The position numbers and the translations under genes were made by a program. A stretch of 64,000 nucleotides of DNA from Peptococcaceae bacterium. Its GTDB lineage: Bacteria; Bacillota; Peptococcia; Peptococcales; Peptococcaceae. The DNA is taken from assembly GCA_017399005.1 (NCBI GenBank), contig JAFQEO010000009.1, forward strand, positions 1-64,000. Reading direction: 5' to 3'. Position 1 is the first letter of the stretch. Every line of letters begins with the position of its first letter. The notes below the pieces were generated by a model, which ran no database searches, was not told the origin of the DNA, and saw only the letters and a program-made list of their open reading frames with translations. Shown here piece after piece: positions 50,951 through 59,624 of the stretch.

Positions 50951-52144
50951 TTAATTTATACTTTTTTCCTGTTTTTCAGCTAACAGCCGGTTTCTTGTTG
51001 CTATCGACAAAGGATGCATATATCCATCCTTTTGAATCAGGAAACCCAGCGTATGGTCAATTCCTGCAAGCACCCCCAGATTGAGATCCTGATGCGTCAG
51101 CTGACGAAGCAGATCCACACCCGGGAAATCGCGGTTTGGTTCAATATAATCCGCAATATAGATAATCCGCGCCAGCTGGTCCATGTCCGGATGCCCGGTG
51201 GTATGCCAGCGAATCGCATCCAGTACCTGTTCATCCTCTAGAATGCCCTGCTCTTTCAGCATCCATGCGCCAACCGGACCGTGCAGCAGACTAGGCTGCA
51301 GCAAATCCACCGCATCACTGTAAAGGTTGTGTTCCACAGCCAGCTCCAACAACTCTGCATTTGGCACTTCTCTGGCATAATCATGCAGAAGCCCTGCCAG
51401 ATACGCTTTTTCAATATTGCCGTTAAAAATACCTGCCAGTCTGGCAGCTGTATTGGCCACCCCTATGGAATGCATATAGCGTTTCACGGACAGACGCTTT
51501 TTCAGTATCTCTTTGTAGCCTTCTATCTTAACTTCCACGCTATTATTCACCTCATCTATAATGATTTCCGGAATCAGCTGCCGTACATCTTTGCGCAGGG
51601 CCACCTGTTCCCTCACACCAGTTGATGATATATCCAGCGCATCAATCTGCAGACAGATAATTCCGTATTTTCGTTTTTCCGATTCTGCCCGCAGAACCTC
51701 CGACAGTTTACCTGCGTAACCCGGACGGCTGGTTGCTACAAAATAACATAAATCCAGAATATCCTGCCAGCGATACCAGGTATCCAGTTTTTCCAGAGAA
51801 TCGGCACCAGTCAGGAAATAAAACTCACAGTCAGGCTCTCGTTTATGCAGTTCTACCAGCGTATGATAGGTATAGGATTTACCGTCCCTTTCTTTTTCAA
51901 TGTCCAGAATCCGGCATCCCGGCGTATCACCCAGAGCCTTTTTCAGCCACTCGCATCGTTTTTCCAGCGAACTTGGCTGCCAGTCTTTATGCGGCGGCTG
52001 AGCAGCCGGTATAAACCAGATTTCCTCCAGCTGCAGTTTTGTTCTGCATTCTTCTGCCATACGCAGATGGCCAAAATGCACTGGGTCAAAAGTGCCGCCA
52101 AACAGACCTATTTTTCGTTTTTTTGTGTTGCCCTGCAAACTCAT
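50951..52144 (-). CDS. nadD: NadD-YqeK fusion: nicotinate-nucleotide adenylyltransferase plus HD phosphohydrolase
   Basis: Residues 1 to about 200 are NadD, which makes nicotinate adenine dinucleotide: GGTFDPVHFGHL at 16-27 and ISSTGVRE at 172-179. Residues about 208-397 are a YqeK-type HD domain (H225 in YMHSIGV, H254-D255 in LLHDYARE, later IRWHTTGH and YIADYIEPNR); YqeK relatives hydrolyse diadenosine tetraphosphate symmetrically. In most Bacillota these are two adjacent genes; here they form one uninterrupted frame. The start ATG overlaps the proA stop by 4 bases. Confidence 0.93.
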   Translation of the reverse strand: MSLQGNTKKRKIGLFGGTFDPVHFGHLRMAEECRTKLQLEEIWFIPAAQPPHKDWQPSSLEKRCEWLKKALGDTPGCRILDIEKERDGKSYTYHTLVELHKREPDCEFYFLTGADSLEKLDTWYRWQDILDLCYFVATSRPGYAGKLSEVLRAESEKRKYGIICLQIDALDISSTGVREQVALRKDVRQLIPEIIIDEVNNSVEVKIEGYKEILKKRLSVKRYMHSIGVANTAARLAGIFNGNIEKAYLAGLLHDYAREVPNAELLELAVEHNLYSDAVDLLQPSLLHGPVGAWMLKEQGILEDEQVLDAIRWHTTGHPDMDQLARIIYIADYIEPNRDFPGVDLLRQLTHQDLNLGVLAGIDHTLGFLIQKDGYMHPLSIATRNRLLAEKQEKSIN

Positions 52145-53388
52145 TTGCGAACCTGCCCGCTTCCGTTGATAATGTATTTATAGCTGGTCAGTTCTTTTAA
52201 TCCCATTGGCCCGCGCGCATGCAGTTTTTGCGTGCTGATGCCGATCTCTGCGCCAAAGCCGAACTGGAATCCGTCACTGAAACGGCTGGATGCATTGACA
52301 TACACACATGCTGCATCCACCATCTGCTGAAACTGACGGGCATGCGCATAATCGTTGGTTACAATTACTTCCGAATGTTTTGTGCCAAACCGGCGGATAT
52401 GCAGAATCGCCTCTTCAATGCTGTCCACCACTTTCACAGATAGAATCAGGCTATGGAATTCTGTAGCATAGTCCTCTTCAGTAGCCGGTTTCCCCTGTGT
52501 GATATACTGCATGGTTTCTTCACAGCCGCGCAGTTCCACGCCTGCCTGCAGCAGTTTTTCCGCCGCCGCCGGCAGCACCTGTGCTGCAATATTTTTATGA
52601 ACCAGCAGCGATTCGGTGGCATTGCATACACCCGGACGCTGCACTTTGCCGTTCATAATAATTTCCACTGCCATATCCACATCGGCAGTTTCGTCTACAT
52701 AGATGTGGCAGTTACCCACACCAGTTTCAATAACCGGAACGGTTGCATTTTTTACCACATTCTGAATCAGCCCTGCCCCGCCGCGCGGAATCAGAACATC
52801 CAGATATTCGTTCAGTTTCATCATTTCATTTACAGTTTCCCGACTGGTGTCTTCAATTAACTGAATAGCACCGGCTGGAATTCCGGCTTCTTCAGCCGCT
52901 TTACTCAGCACCTCTGCAATTTTCAGATTGGACTGAATCGCATCGCCGCTGCCGCGCAGCATAACCGCATTCCCTGATTTCAGGCAGAGTGCCGCTGCAT
53001 CGGCAGTCACATTAGGCCGCGCCTCATAAATCATCCCGATTACACCCAGAGGCACTGCCACTTTCCCGATTTGCAGATTATCTTTATTGAGCCACATTTC
53101 CTCTACATGACCAACCGGGTCTGGCAGTTCTGCCACTGCACGCAGTCCATCTGCCATATCCTGCACCCGTTTTTCGGTAAGCAGCAGACGGTCTAGAAAA
53201 GATTGCGGCTGACCTTTTTCTTTTGCCCGCTGCATATCCAGCTCGTTAGCAGCCAGCACTTCTGCACATGCGGCTTCCAATGCATCGGCCATAGCCAGCA
53301 GACCTCTGTTTTTCTGTTCCGTTGTCAGCACTGCCAGCTGATAGCTGGCTTCTTTGGCCAGGCGGCCTTTTTCCTGCAATTCTCCCAT
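52141..53388 (-). CDS. proA: Gamma-glutamyl phosphate reductase
   Basis: ProA reduces gamma-glutamyl phosphate to the semialdehyde in proline synthesis. The 415 residues match the family. The aldehyde-dehydrogenase-like nucleophile is in RPGVCNATES, and GAEIGISTQKLHARGPMGL is the typical end. Its AGGAGG site overlaps the proB stop codon, so proB-proA are coupled. Confidence 0.97.
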   Translation of the reverse strand: MGELQEKGRLAKEASYQLAVLTTEQKNRGLLAMADALEAACAEVLAANELDMQRAKEKGQPQSFLDRLLLTEKRVQDMADGLRAVAELPDPVGHVEEMWLNKDNLQIGKVAVPLGVIGMIYEARPNVTADAAALCLKSGNAVMLRGSGDAIQSNLKIAEVLSKAAEEAGIPAGAIQLIEDTSRETVNEMMKLNEYLDVLIPRGGAGLIQNVVKNATVPVIETGVGNCHIYVDETADVDMAVEIIMNGKVQRPGVCNATESLLVHKNIAAQVLPAAAEKLLQAGVELRGCEETMQYITQGKPATEEDYATEFHSLILSVKVVDSIEEAILHIRRFGTKHSEVIVTNDYAHARQFQQMVDAACVYVNASSRFSDGFQFGFGAEIGISTQKLHARGPMGLKELTSYKYIINGSGQVRK

Positions 53389-53400
53389 TTCTGCTACCTC

Positions 53401-54537
53401 CTATAAAATCAGGGACAGATTATCCCTGTGAATTACTTCGTCAAAATCCTTATATCCTAAAATCGGACAGATATCTTTGCTTTTCTGTCCTTTGATTCTG
53501 TTCAGTTCCTGTGTGCCATAATTGGTAATTCCTCTCGCAAACTCTTTTCCGTTTGCGTCGATAATCCCGACTACATCACCGGCTGAGAAACTGCCTTCTA
53601 CAGCCACAATACCACTTGGCAGCAGACTTTTACCCTTGTGTATCAGCGCTTCTCTGGCACCGTCATCCACTACAACACGACCATCTACATGAGAACCAAA
53701 GGCTATCCATTTCTTACGCAGATGCGGTTTTATCTCAATTGGCAGGAATAACGTACCTGCATCTTCACCGTTTGTTAAACGACGAATAATATGTTCTTCT
53801 GCCCCGTGGGCAATCATCAGCGGAATCCCTGCATTAACTGCAATGCTGGCTGCTGTGATTTTCGTCGCCATGCCGCCGCTGCCAAATTTGCTGCCCACAC
53901 TTCCGGCCAGCGACTCAATCTGTTCGTCAATCACTTCTACCACAGAAATCCGTTTTGCCTGCTTGTTTTTGCGCGGGTCACCATCATAAAATCCATCAAT
54001 ATCAGTCAGCAGAATCACCAGATCTGCGTCAATTAATGTACCAACCAGTGCTGCCAGTGTATCGTTGTCACCAAATTTGATTTCCTCAAAGGCAACGGTA
54101 TCGTTTTCATTTACAATGGGGATAACCCCCAGCCGCAGCAGTGTCAGCAGAGTATTACGACCATTTAAAAATCGCTGCCGATGCTCTAAATCTGCTTTTG
54201 TCAGGAGCAGCTGTGCTGTTGCCTGTCCGTATTCCGAAAAGATTTTTTCATAAATATGAAGCAGAATCCCCTGCCCTACAGCCGCTACCGCCTGTTTTTC
54301 CGGAATTGTTTTCGGTCGTTCCTCCAGATTAAGTTTGCCCATACCGGCACCGATAGCCCCGGAAGATACCAGCACCACATCTTTGCCCTGGTTGCGCAAA
54401 TCACTGAGCTGACGCACCAGTTTCTCAATCTGTTCCAGATTCAGTTTTCCGTTTTTGTGGGTCAGCGTACTGGTGCCCACTTTTACTACGATTTTCTGCG
54501 CATTGGCAACCAGTGCCTGATATGTTTCGCGTCCCAT
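53401..54537 (-). CDS. proB: Glutamate 5-kinase
   Basis: ProB phosphorylates glutamate at the first step of proline synthesis. The 378 residues contain the amino acid kinase domain (VVKVGTSTLTH, VSSGAIGAGM, PIVNENDTVAFEEIKFGDND) and a C-terminal PUA domain from about residue 280. The ATG at 54537 follows AAGGTGTG; an in-frame GTG 12 bases earlier is less likely. Proline feedback residues were not checked. Confidence 0.96.
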   Translation of the reverse strand: MGRETYQALVANAQKIVVKVGTSTLTHKNGKLNLEQIEKLVRQLSDLRNQGKDVVLVSSGAIGAGMGKLNLEERPKTIPEKQAVAAVGQGILLHIYEKIFSEYGQATAQLLLTKADLEHRQRFLNGRNTLLTLLRLGVIPIVNENDTVAFEEIKFGDNDTLAALVGTLIDADLVILLTDIDGFYDGDPRKNKQAKRISVVEVIDEQIESLAGSVGSKFGSGGMATKITAASIAVNAGIPLMIAHGAEEHIIRRLTNGEDAGTLFLPIEIKPHLRKKWIAFGSHVDGRVVVDDGAREALIHKGKSLLPSGIVAVEGSFSAGDVVGIIDANGKEFARGITNYGTQELNRIKGQKSKDICPILGYKDFDEVIHRDNLSLIL

Positions 54538-54588
54538 ATTCTCACACACCTTATCGGTCAGTCTATCCTGCTTTGTTTCTGTAAGTTT

Positions 54589-54885
54589 TTATTTTTTCGG
54601 CAGTTCAATGCCCGGTTTTTCCGGATTCGGACGATACAGTACCACATTACGGCCAATTACCTGCACCAGTTCCGCATTGCCCTGTTCTGCCAGTTCCTGT
54701 GCCACATCTTTCACTTCATCCAGACAGTTTTTCAGCACTTTTACTTTTACCAGTTCACGAGCTTCCAGCGCTTCGTTCAAACTAAACAGCACACTTTCAT
54801 TCACGCTGGCTTTGCCTACCTGTACAACCGGATCGATAGTATTTGCCAGACTTCTCAGATAACGTTTCTCTTTTCCACTTAACAT
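54589..54885 (-). CDS. yhbY: YhbY-family RNA-binding (CRM domain) protein
   Basis: This 98-residue protein is a single CRM domain that associates with the large ribosomal subunit. The family start MLSGKEKRYLRSLA, the GKASVNESV segment and the C-terminal VLYRPN are present. I start it at 54885; the alternative ATG at 54894 overlaps the upstream small gene. It is followed by proB after about 50 bases. Confidence 0.94.
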   Translation of the reverse strand: MLSGKEKRYLRSLANTIDPVVQVGKASVNESVLFSLNEALEARELVKVKVLKNCLDEVKDVAQELAEQGNAELVQVIGRNVVLYRPNPEKPGIELPKK

Positions 54886-54886
54886 C

Positions 54887-55051
54887 TTATGCATTCCCCT
54901 TGTCTTTATTCTTTTTATACTGTGCAGCCAGTGCCTGCAGCCGTTCCTGCTTTGCCTTCTGCTGATCTTTCATAACCGGTTTTTCGCCAGACTGCTCCAC
55001 CCATTTACCTGCCGGCCCCTTGCGCGGTGCCGCATAAACATTTTTACCCAT
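54887..55051 (-). CDS. 54-residue basic protein upstream of yhbY
   Basis: The frame begins MGKNVYAAPRKGPAGKWVEQ after GGGAGGAC and ends with TAA one base before the yhbY ATG. The protein is strongly basic and Gln/Lys-rich (MKDQQKAKQERLQALAAQYK), probably a helix that could bind RNA. It has a good ribosome site and tight spacing, which is why I call it real. I do not recognise a family name. Confidence 0.7.
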   Translation of the reverse strand: MGKNVYAAPRKGPAGKWVEQSGEKPVMKDQQKAKQERLQALAAQYKKNKDKGNA

Positions 55052-55145
55052 TATTGATTCAGTCCTCCCGCTAAAATTTCTTAATGTTTAATTATATCAT
55101 ATAACCGGATATCTGTCATTTTTCTAAAACAGATTTTTGCAAAAA

Positions 55146-55188
55146 AATAAGGTCTGTTTCATATTTCATCTACGAAACAGACCTTATT
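55146..55188 (-). terminator. Terminator of ftsH
   Basis: AATAAGGTCTGTTTC/GAAACAGACCTTATT, a 15-bp perfect stem, followed by a T run on the minus strand. Confidence 0.88.
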
Positions 55189-55207
55189 AAAATCAATCAT
55201 CTACATA

Positions 55208-57274
55208 TTATTTTACTTCATCCTGTTTTTCTGTAACCAGCTCTGTGGATTTCTGCTCTGCGTCGTCAGCTTCCATTACAGGTGCTGCCGTAACATCCTC
55301 TGCTACTGTTTCTGCCTGCATGATTTCTTTCTGCGCAGGTGTTTCTTCCGCTACCGCTTCGTTGTGTTCTGCTTCAGCGTCCGTTTTTTCTACACCTTTC
55401 TGTTCCTGCAGAACTTCTTCTTTCTGACGGTCCAGTTCGTCTAAAGAACGGCCTTCCATCAGGGCAATAAACTCATCGGCCTGAATAACTTCACGCTCTT
55501 TCAGAGTCTCTGCAATCAGAGTCAGTTTATCCAGGTTTTCCGTTAACAGACGGGTTGCCTCTGCATGACAGTCATCCATCATACGTTTAACTTCCTTATC
55601 GATGGAGTAGGCTACCGCTTCACTGTAGTTACGGTCGCGGCCTAAATCACGGCCCAGGAATACCTGGTCACCATTGTTGTTGCCAAAGGTGATGGTACCC
55701 AGCTCATCACTCATACCCCACTCGGTAATCATACGGCGAATCGTGCCGGTTGCACGTTCGATATCATTGGATGCACCAGTACTGATTTCGTGCAGTACAA
55801 TTTCTTCTGCTACACGACCGCCCAGCATCATGACAATCTGCTGACGCAGATGTGTACGAGTCATATAGTTGCGGTCCTCGGTAGGCAGCAGCAGTGTATA
55901 ACCACCAGCCCGGCCGCGTGGAATAATCGATACTTTATGCACAGGGTCACATTCCGGAAGCAGATATCCGCACAGCGCATGACCGGCTTCGTGATAGGAT
56001 ACCAGATTTTTTTCGTATTCGCTCATCGCTGCACGGGATTTCTTTTCCGGCCCTGCAATGACACGTTCAATAGATTGTTCCAGCTGGAGCTGACCAACTT
56101 TTTTGAGTCCAAGACGAGCAGCCAGCAATGCTGCTTCGTTTACCAGGTTGGCTAAATCAGCACCAGTAAAACCGGCAGTCTGTTTTGCAATGATAGCTAA
56201 ATCTACATCGCTTGCCAGCGGTGTTTTGCGTACATGCACTTTCAGAATTTCTTCACGGCCTTTTACATCCGGACGGTCTACGGTTACCTGACGGTCAAAA
56301 CGACCTGGACGCAGCAGCGCAGGGTCCAGAATATCCGGACGGTTGGTTGCCGCTAAAATAATAATCCCTTCATTACTGTTGAATCCGTCCATTTCTACCA
56401 GCAGCTGATTCAGTGTCTGTTCGCGTTCATCATGACCGCCACCTACACCGGCACCGCGCTGACGACCAACAGCATCAATTTCATCGATAAAGATAATACA
56501 TGGTGCATTTTTCTTTGCCTGATCAAACAGGTCGCGTACACGGGACGCACCTACCCCTACAAACATTTCAACAAAGTCCGAACCGCTGATGCTGAAGAAT
56601 GCCACACCAGCCTCCCCTGCAACCGCACGAGCCAGCAGAGTTTTCCCGGTACCCGGAGGGCCGTATAATAAAACACCTTTTGGAATTTTTGCACCGATTT
56701 CATTAAATTTCTTCGGTGCTTTCAGGAATTCCACAATTTCCTGCAGTTCTTCTTTAACTTCATCAGCACCGGCTACATCATTAAAGGTAACCTTGTTCTT
56801 TTCATCAATGGTAACTTTGGCTTTGCTTTTACTGAACTGCATCACTTTGCCGCCGCCACCCTGGCTCTGCTGCATGATAAAGAAGAACAGCCCCACCATC
56901 AGAATCAGCGGGAGCAGTGTGCCAAGCAGACTAATCCACGGCGATGGCTGCGGTGTCTCCTTCTGGTCAATCACTACCAAATTTTCCTGCATGATGGTCA
57001 GTGTTTCCTCTGCGTTCTCACGAGGAATGATAACCCCGTTGAATACACTGCCGTCTGTTAACTCCCCGTTTACAGTCTGAGTATTCTCGTAGGTGGTGAT
57101 TTCCACACTGGCTACTTTGCCAGCCTCTACATCCTCCATCAGCTGTGTGTAATTCGTAATATCTGCTACTTTAACATCTTGCTGTTCCACCGGTTCACCC
57201 AGCCGCACAAATGTCATAGCAAGCAGCACAATCACCATATAAATGGCTACTGTTCGCATACCTCTATTGTTCAA
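55208..57274 (-). CDS. ftsH: ATP-dependent zinc metalloprotease FtsH
   Basis: This membrane-anchored AAA+ protease degrades membrane and cytosolic proteins. Two transmembrane segments flank an external loop near residues 8-125. Walker A is [10 protein letters not shown] (K211), the second region of homology is in [19 protein letters not shown], and the zinc site is HEAGH at 428-432. The C-terminal 80 residues form an acidic, low-complexity tail. Translation probably starts at TTG, 7 bases after GAGGAGG. It follows tilS, as is usual, but no hpt gene lies between. Confidence 0.96.
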   Translation of the reverse strand: MNNRGMRTVAIYMVIVLLAMTFVRLGEPVEQQDVKVADITNYTQLMEDVEAGKVASVEITTYENTQTVNGELTDGSVFNGVIIPRENAEETLTIMQENLVVIDQKETPQPSPWISLLGTLLPLILMVGLFFFIMQQSQGGGGKVMQFSKSKAKVTIDEKNKVTFNDVAGADEVKEELQEIVEFLKAPKKFNEIGAKIPKGVLLYGPPGTGKTLLARAVAGEAGVAFFSISGSDFVEMFVGVGASRVRDLFDQAKKNAPCIIFIDEIDAVGRQRGAGVGGGHDEREQTLNQLLVEMDGFNSNEGIIILAATNRPDILDPALLRPGRFDRQVTVDRPDVKGREEILKVHVRKTPLASDVDLAIIAKQTAGFTGADLANLVNEAALLAARLGLKKVGQLQLEQSIERVIAGPEKKSRAAMSEYEKNLVSYHEAGHALCGYLLPECDPVHKVSIIPRGRAGGYTLLLPTEDRNYMTRTHLRQQIVMMLGGRVAEEIVLHEISTGASNDIERATGTIRRMITEWGMSDELGTITFGNNNGDQVFLGRDLGRDRNYSEAVAYSIDKEVKRMMDDCHAEATRLLTENLDKLTLIAETLKEREVIQADEFIALMEGRSLDELDRQKEEVLQEQKGVEKTDAEAEHNEAVAEETPAQKEIMQAETVAEDVTAAPVMEADDAEQKSTELVTEKQDEVK

Positions 57275-57401
57275 TGATATTCCTCCTCAACCTGTTTTTC
57301 CATATATATGCCCACTTATAGAAACAGCGAAATTTATACTAGCTGTTTTTTTCCCCGTTATTTCTGCAAAATCCTTTTCTTCTTTCAATATATTTTCGAA
57401 A

Positions 57402-58793
57402 TCATTTTCGATAACAGGACAATCGGCAAATCCGTTTCGTTTCACCGGTTATTCTGACACAGTCAGCCAGATAATAACCTGGAATCCAGATAATTTCTTC
57501 ACCGGATAGAACCAGCGGAATTCTACCACGCTCACTGGCCGGCACTTTTTTATCAATGAAAAACTGTTTCAATTTTTTGTGCCCATACGGCATAACCAGC
57601 CGGTCACCCGGCTGTCTGGAACGAATCTGTAACGGTGCCCTCAGCTGGTCGGCATCTATAGCAATCTCCATACTGCTATCTGCGGCATATTCTGTATTCT
57701 GATGTTTTGATTCTTCCGACAATCCCTTTTCAGAAACGACAGCCTGAAACATACCGTTCCATTCCGGCACAGACAGCATACCCTCCAGATTCCAGATATA
57801 CCTGTATGCCTCCGTCTGCTTTTTTTGACGCCACGCTATATTCAAGGTATTATACTCTCGAAAAAAGATGACACCGTCCGTCAGATGAATCTGCTGGCTG
57901 CCGTTCTGCTGCAGCGCAATATGCTGCATCTGTTCCACCTGCCGAAAGGTGAGATTGGTCTCACTGCCCGTCAGCTGACGATACAGATATCGCAAAATAC
58001 GGCGCTGTAACGCTACATGCTGTTTTTGCAGTACTTCGGCAGGAAACAGAATCTGCCCTGCTGTTCTGCTGCCATATTGTTCCCATAAAGCGGCTGTAGA
58101 TCGTTCCAGATAATCGGCATCAGCTGCACAGCTGTCCTGCAAACGCAACAGTGCATCGGTAATCTGAGGATTCAACTGCCGAAGTTCCGGCAGAATCTCC
58201 AGCCGAATTCTGTTGCGCAGAAATTCGGTTTCCAGATTGCTGCTGTCGATGAAATAATGCAGTTTCTCAGCTTCACAGTATGCAATCAGGTCCTGTTTTC
58301 GTATCTCGGCCAACGGACGGATTATCCAGCCATCCTGCGGCGGCATAGCCGTTAATCCATCCAACCCACAACCCTGCACCAGATGCAGCAGCACACTTTC
58401 TGCCCGGTCATCACCATGATGACCCAGAGCTAGTTTCGTAATCTGCCACCGCTCTTTGCATTCCCGAAAACAGTTGTGCCGCACCTCATGCCCGGCCTGT
58501 TCCAGCGACATCCTGTTCTGTCTGGCATAGGTCTGCACATCAACGGAAAACATCTGAAACGGAAGATTCCGTTCACGGCACACCTGCTGCACATAGATTG
58601 CCTCCTGTTCCGCCTCTGTCCGCAACTGATGATTCACATGCACCACAAACAGTTCAATGCCGTATTTCTCCTTCTGCTTATCTAACAGATGCAGAAGCGC
58701 TATGGAATCAGGTCCGCCAGAAACGGCAACCAGAACCCGATCTCCCGGTTCCAGCATATGAAACTGTTCAACTGTTCGCCACACCTGTTCCAA
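57402..58793 (-). CDS. tilS: tRNA(Ile)-lysidine synthetase
   Basis: TilS converts C34 of the tRNA reading AUA to lysidine. The 463 residues have the PP-loop SGGPDS at 25-30, LGHHGDDRAESVLLHLVQG and the RNRIRLEILPEL segment, and a C-terminal domain (YGHKKLKQFFIDKKVP). The start is a TTG after GCAGGTGA. It is the first gene of the tilS-ftsH pair. Confidence 0.94.
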   Translation of the reverse strand: MEQVWRTVEQFHMLEPGDRVLVAVSGGPDSIALLHLLDKQKEKYGIELFVVHVNHQLRTEAEQEAIYVQQVCRERNLPFQMFSVDVQTYARQNRMSLEQAGHEVRHNCFRECKERWQITKLALGHHGDDRAESVLLHLVQGCGLDGLTAMPPQDGWIIRPLAEIRKQDLIAYCEAEKLHYFIDSSNLETEFLRNRIRLEILPELRQLNPQITDALLRLQDSCAADADYLERSTAALWEQYGSRTAGQILFPAEVLQKQHVALQRRILRYLYRQLTGSETNLTFRQVEQMQHIALQQNGSQQIHLTDGVIFFREYNTLNIAWRQKKQTEAYRYIWNLEGMLSVPEWNGMFQAVVSEKGLSEESKHQNTEYAADSSMEIAIDADQLRAPLQIRSRQPGDRLVMPYGHKKLKQFFIDKKVPASERGRIPLVLSGEEIIWIPGYYLADCVRITGETKRICRLSCYRK

Positions 58794-58897
58794 ATGGTTT
58801 CACCTGCTTTTATACAAATATCTAACTGATTATTATATCAGAGTCTGACAGTATAAGAAAGTAAATTTCACAAATAAATAGTGTAACACCGAAAAAC

Positions 58898-58945
58898 AAA
58901 GAAGACTGCCATTCCTCAGTTATCTGAAAAACAACAGCCTTCTTT
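58898..58945 (-). terminator. Terminator of the efflux operon
   Basis: AAAGAAG...CTG / CAG...CTTCTTT stem, with T-rich sequence after it on the minus strand, past the tetR stop codon. Confidence 0.65.
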
Positions 58946-58959
58946 TATTTCATCTTATT

Positions 58960-59550
58960 TTATTTTGCCAGCCCGTGCAGCACCATAGCCAGCAGAGATT
59001 CCTGCATCTGAATTTTTTCTTCATCCGTCAGTTTTCTCATGCCCACCATATGCGCAATCCCCACAAACATGCCGCTCATACAGGAAATCGCCAGTTCTGC
59101 ATCTACATCCCGGATTTCTCCGCGCTGTTTTGCAATGTCAAGAATCTGATACTGTTCAATACCAAGCTGATGTCTTACTTCCTCCATCATGGCATAGTCT
59201 TCCGCACAATGCTCTTCACCCGGTTTCATTTTAGACATAAACTGTACGCCAAACTGCATCAGATCCTGCAGATTATCCAGATGGAACCGGATAATCCGTC
59301 GCATATTTTCCTCAAATGTACTGTCAGTCTGAATCAGAGCACTCACACTTTCGCTGTATTGCTGCAGATACTGGATATGCATTTGCAGAAAAATATCCTG
59401 TTTGCTTTCAAAATACTGATAAATGGTACCTTTCCCGACCCCGGCCCGTTTTGCAATTTCTTCGGAGGTTGTGTTATGATACCCTTTCTCGCCAAAAATC
59501 TCACGGGCAGCTGCAAGAATCAAATCTCTTTTGTTTGCTTTTTCCGCCAT
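58960..59550 (-). CDS. TetR-family transcriptional regulator
   Basis: The 196 residues have an N-terminal TetR helix-turn-helix (TTSEEIAKRAGVGKGTIYQY, residues about 24-43) and a helical ligand-binding domain of about 150 residues. It is encoded directly after the RND pump gene and probably represses that operon on sensing a pump substrate. The inverted repeat at 59590-59618, upstream of its start, is a candidate operator. Confidence 0.92.
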   Translation of the reverse strand: MAEKANKRDLILAAAREIFGEKGYHNTTSEEIAKRAGVGKGTIYQYFESKQDIFLQMHIQYLQQYSESVSALIQTDSTFEENMRRIIRFHLDNLQDLMQFGVQFMSKMKPGEEHCAEDYAMMEEVRHQLGIEQYQILDIAKQRGEIRDVDAELAISCMSGMFVGIAHMVGMRKLTDEEKIQMQESLLAMVLHGLAK

Positions 59551-59589
59551 AAGAATCCCTCTTGTATCAAATCACTTCTTATCAAGTCA

Positions 59590-59618
59590 CTGCAGACACC
59601 TTTTTACAGTGTCTGCAG
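59590..59618. promoter_or_regulatory. Inverted repeat upstream of tetR
   Basis: CTGCAGACAC and GTGTCTGCAG, 10 bp perfect, separated by 9 bases. It has no following T run on the minus strand. It may be a TetR operator or a weak terminator of the RND gene. Confidence 0.5.
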
Positions 59619-59624
59619 ATTCTC

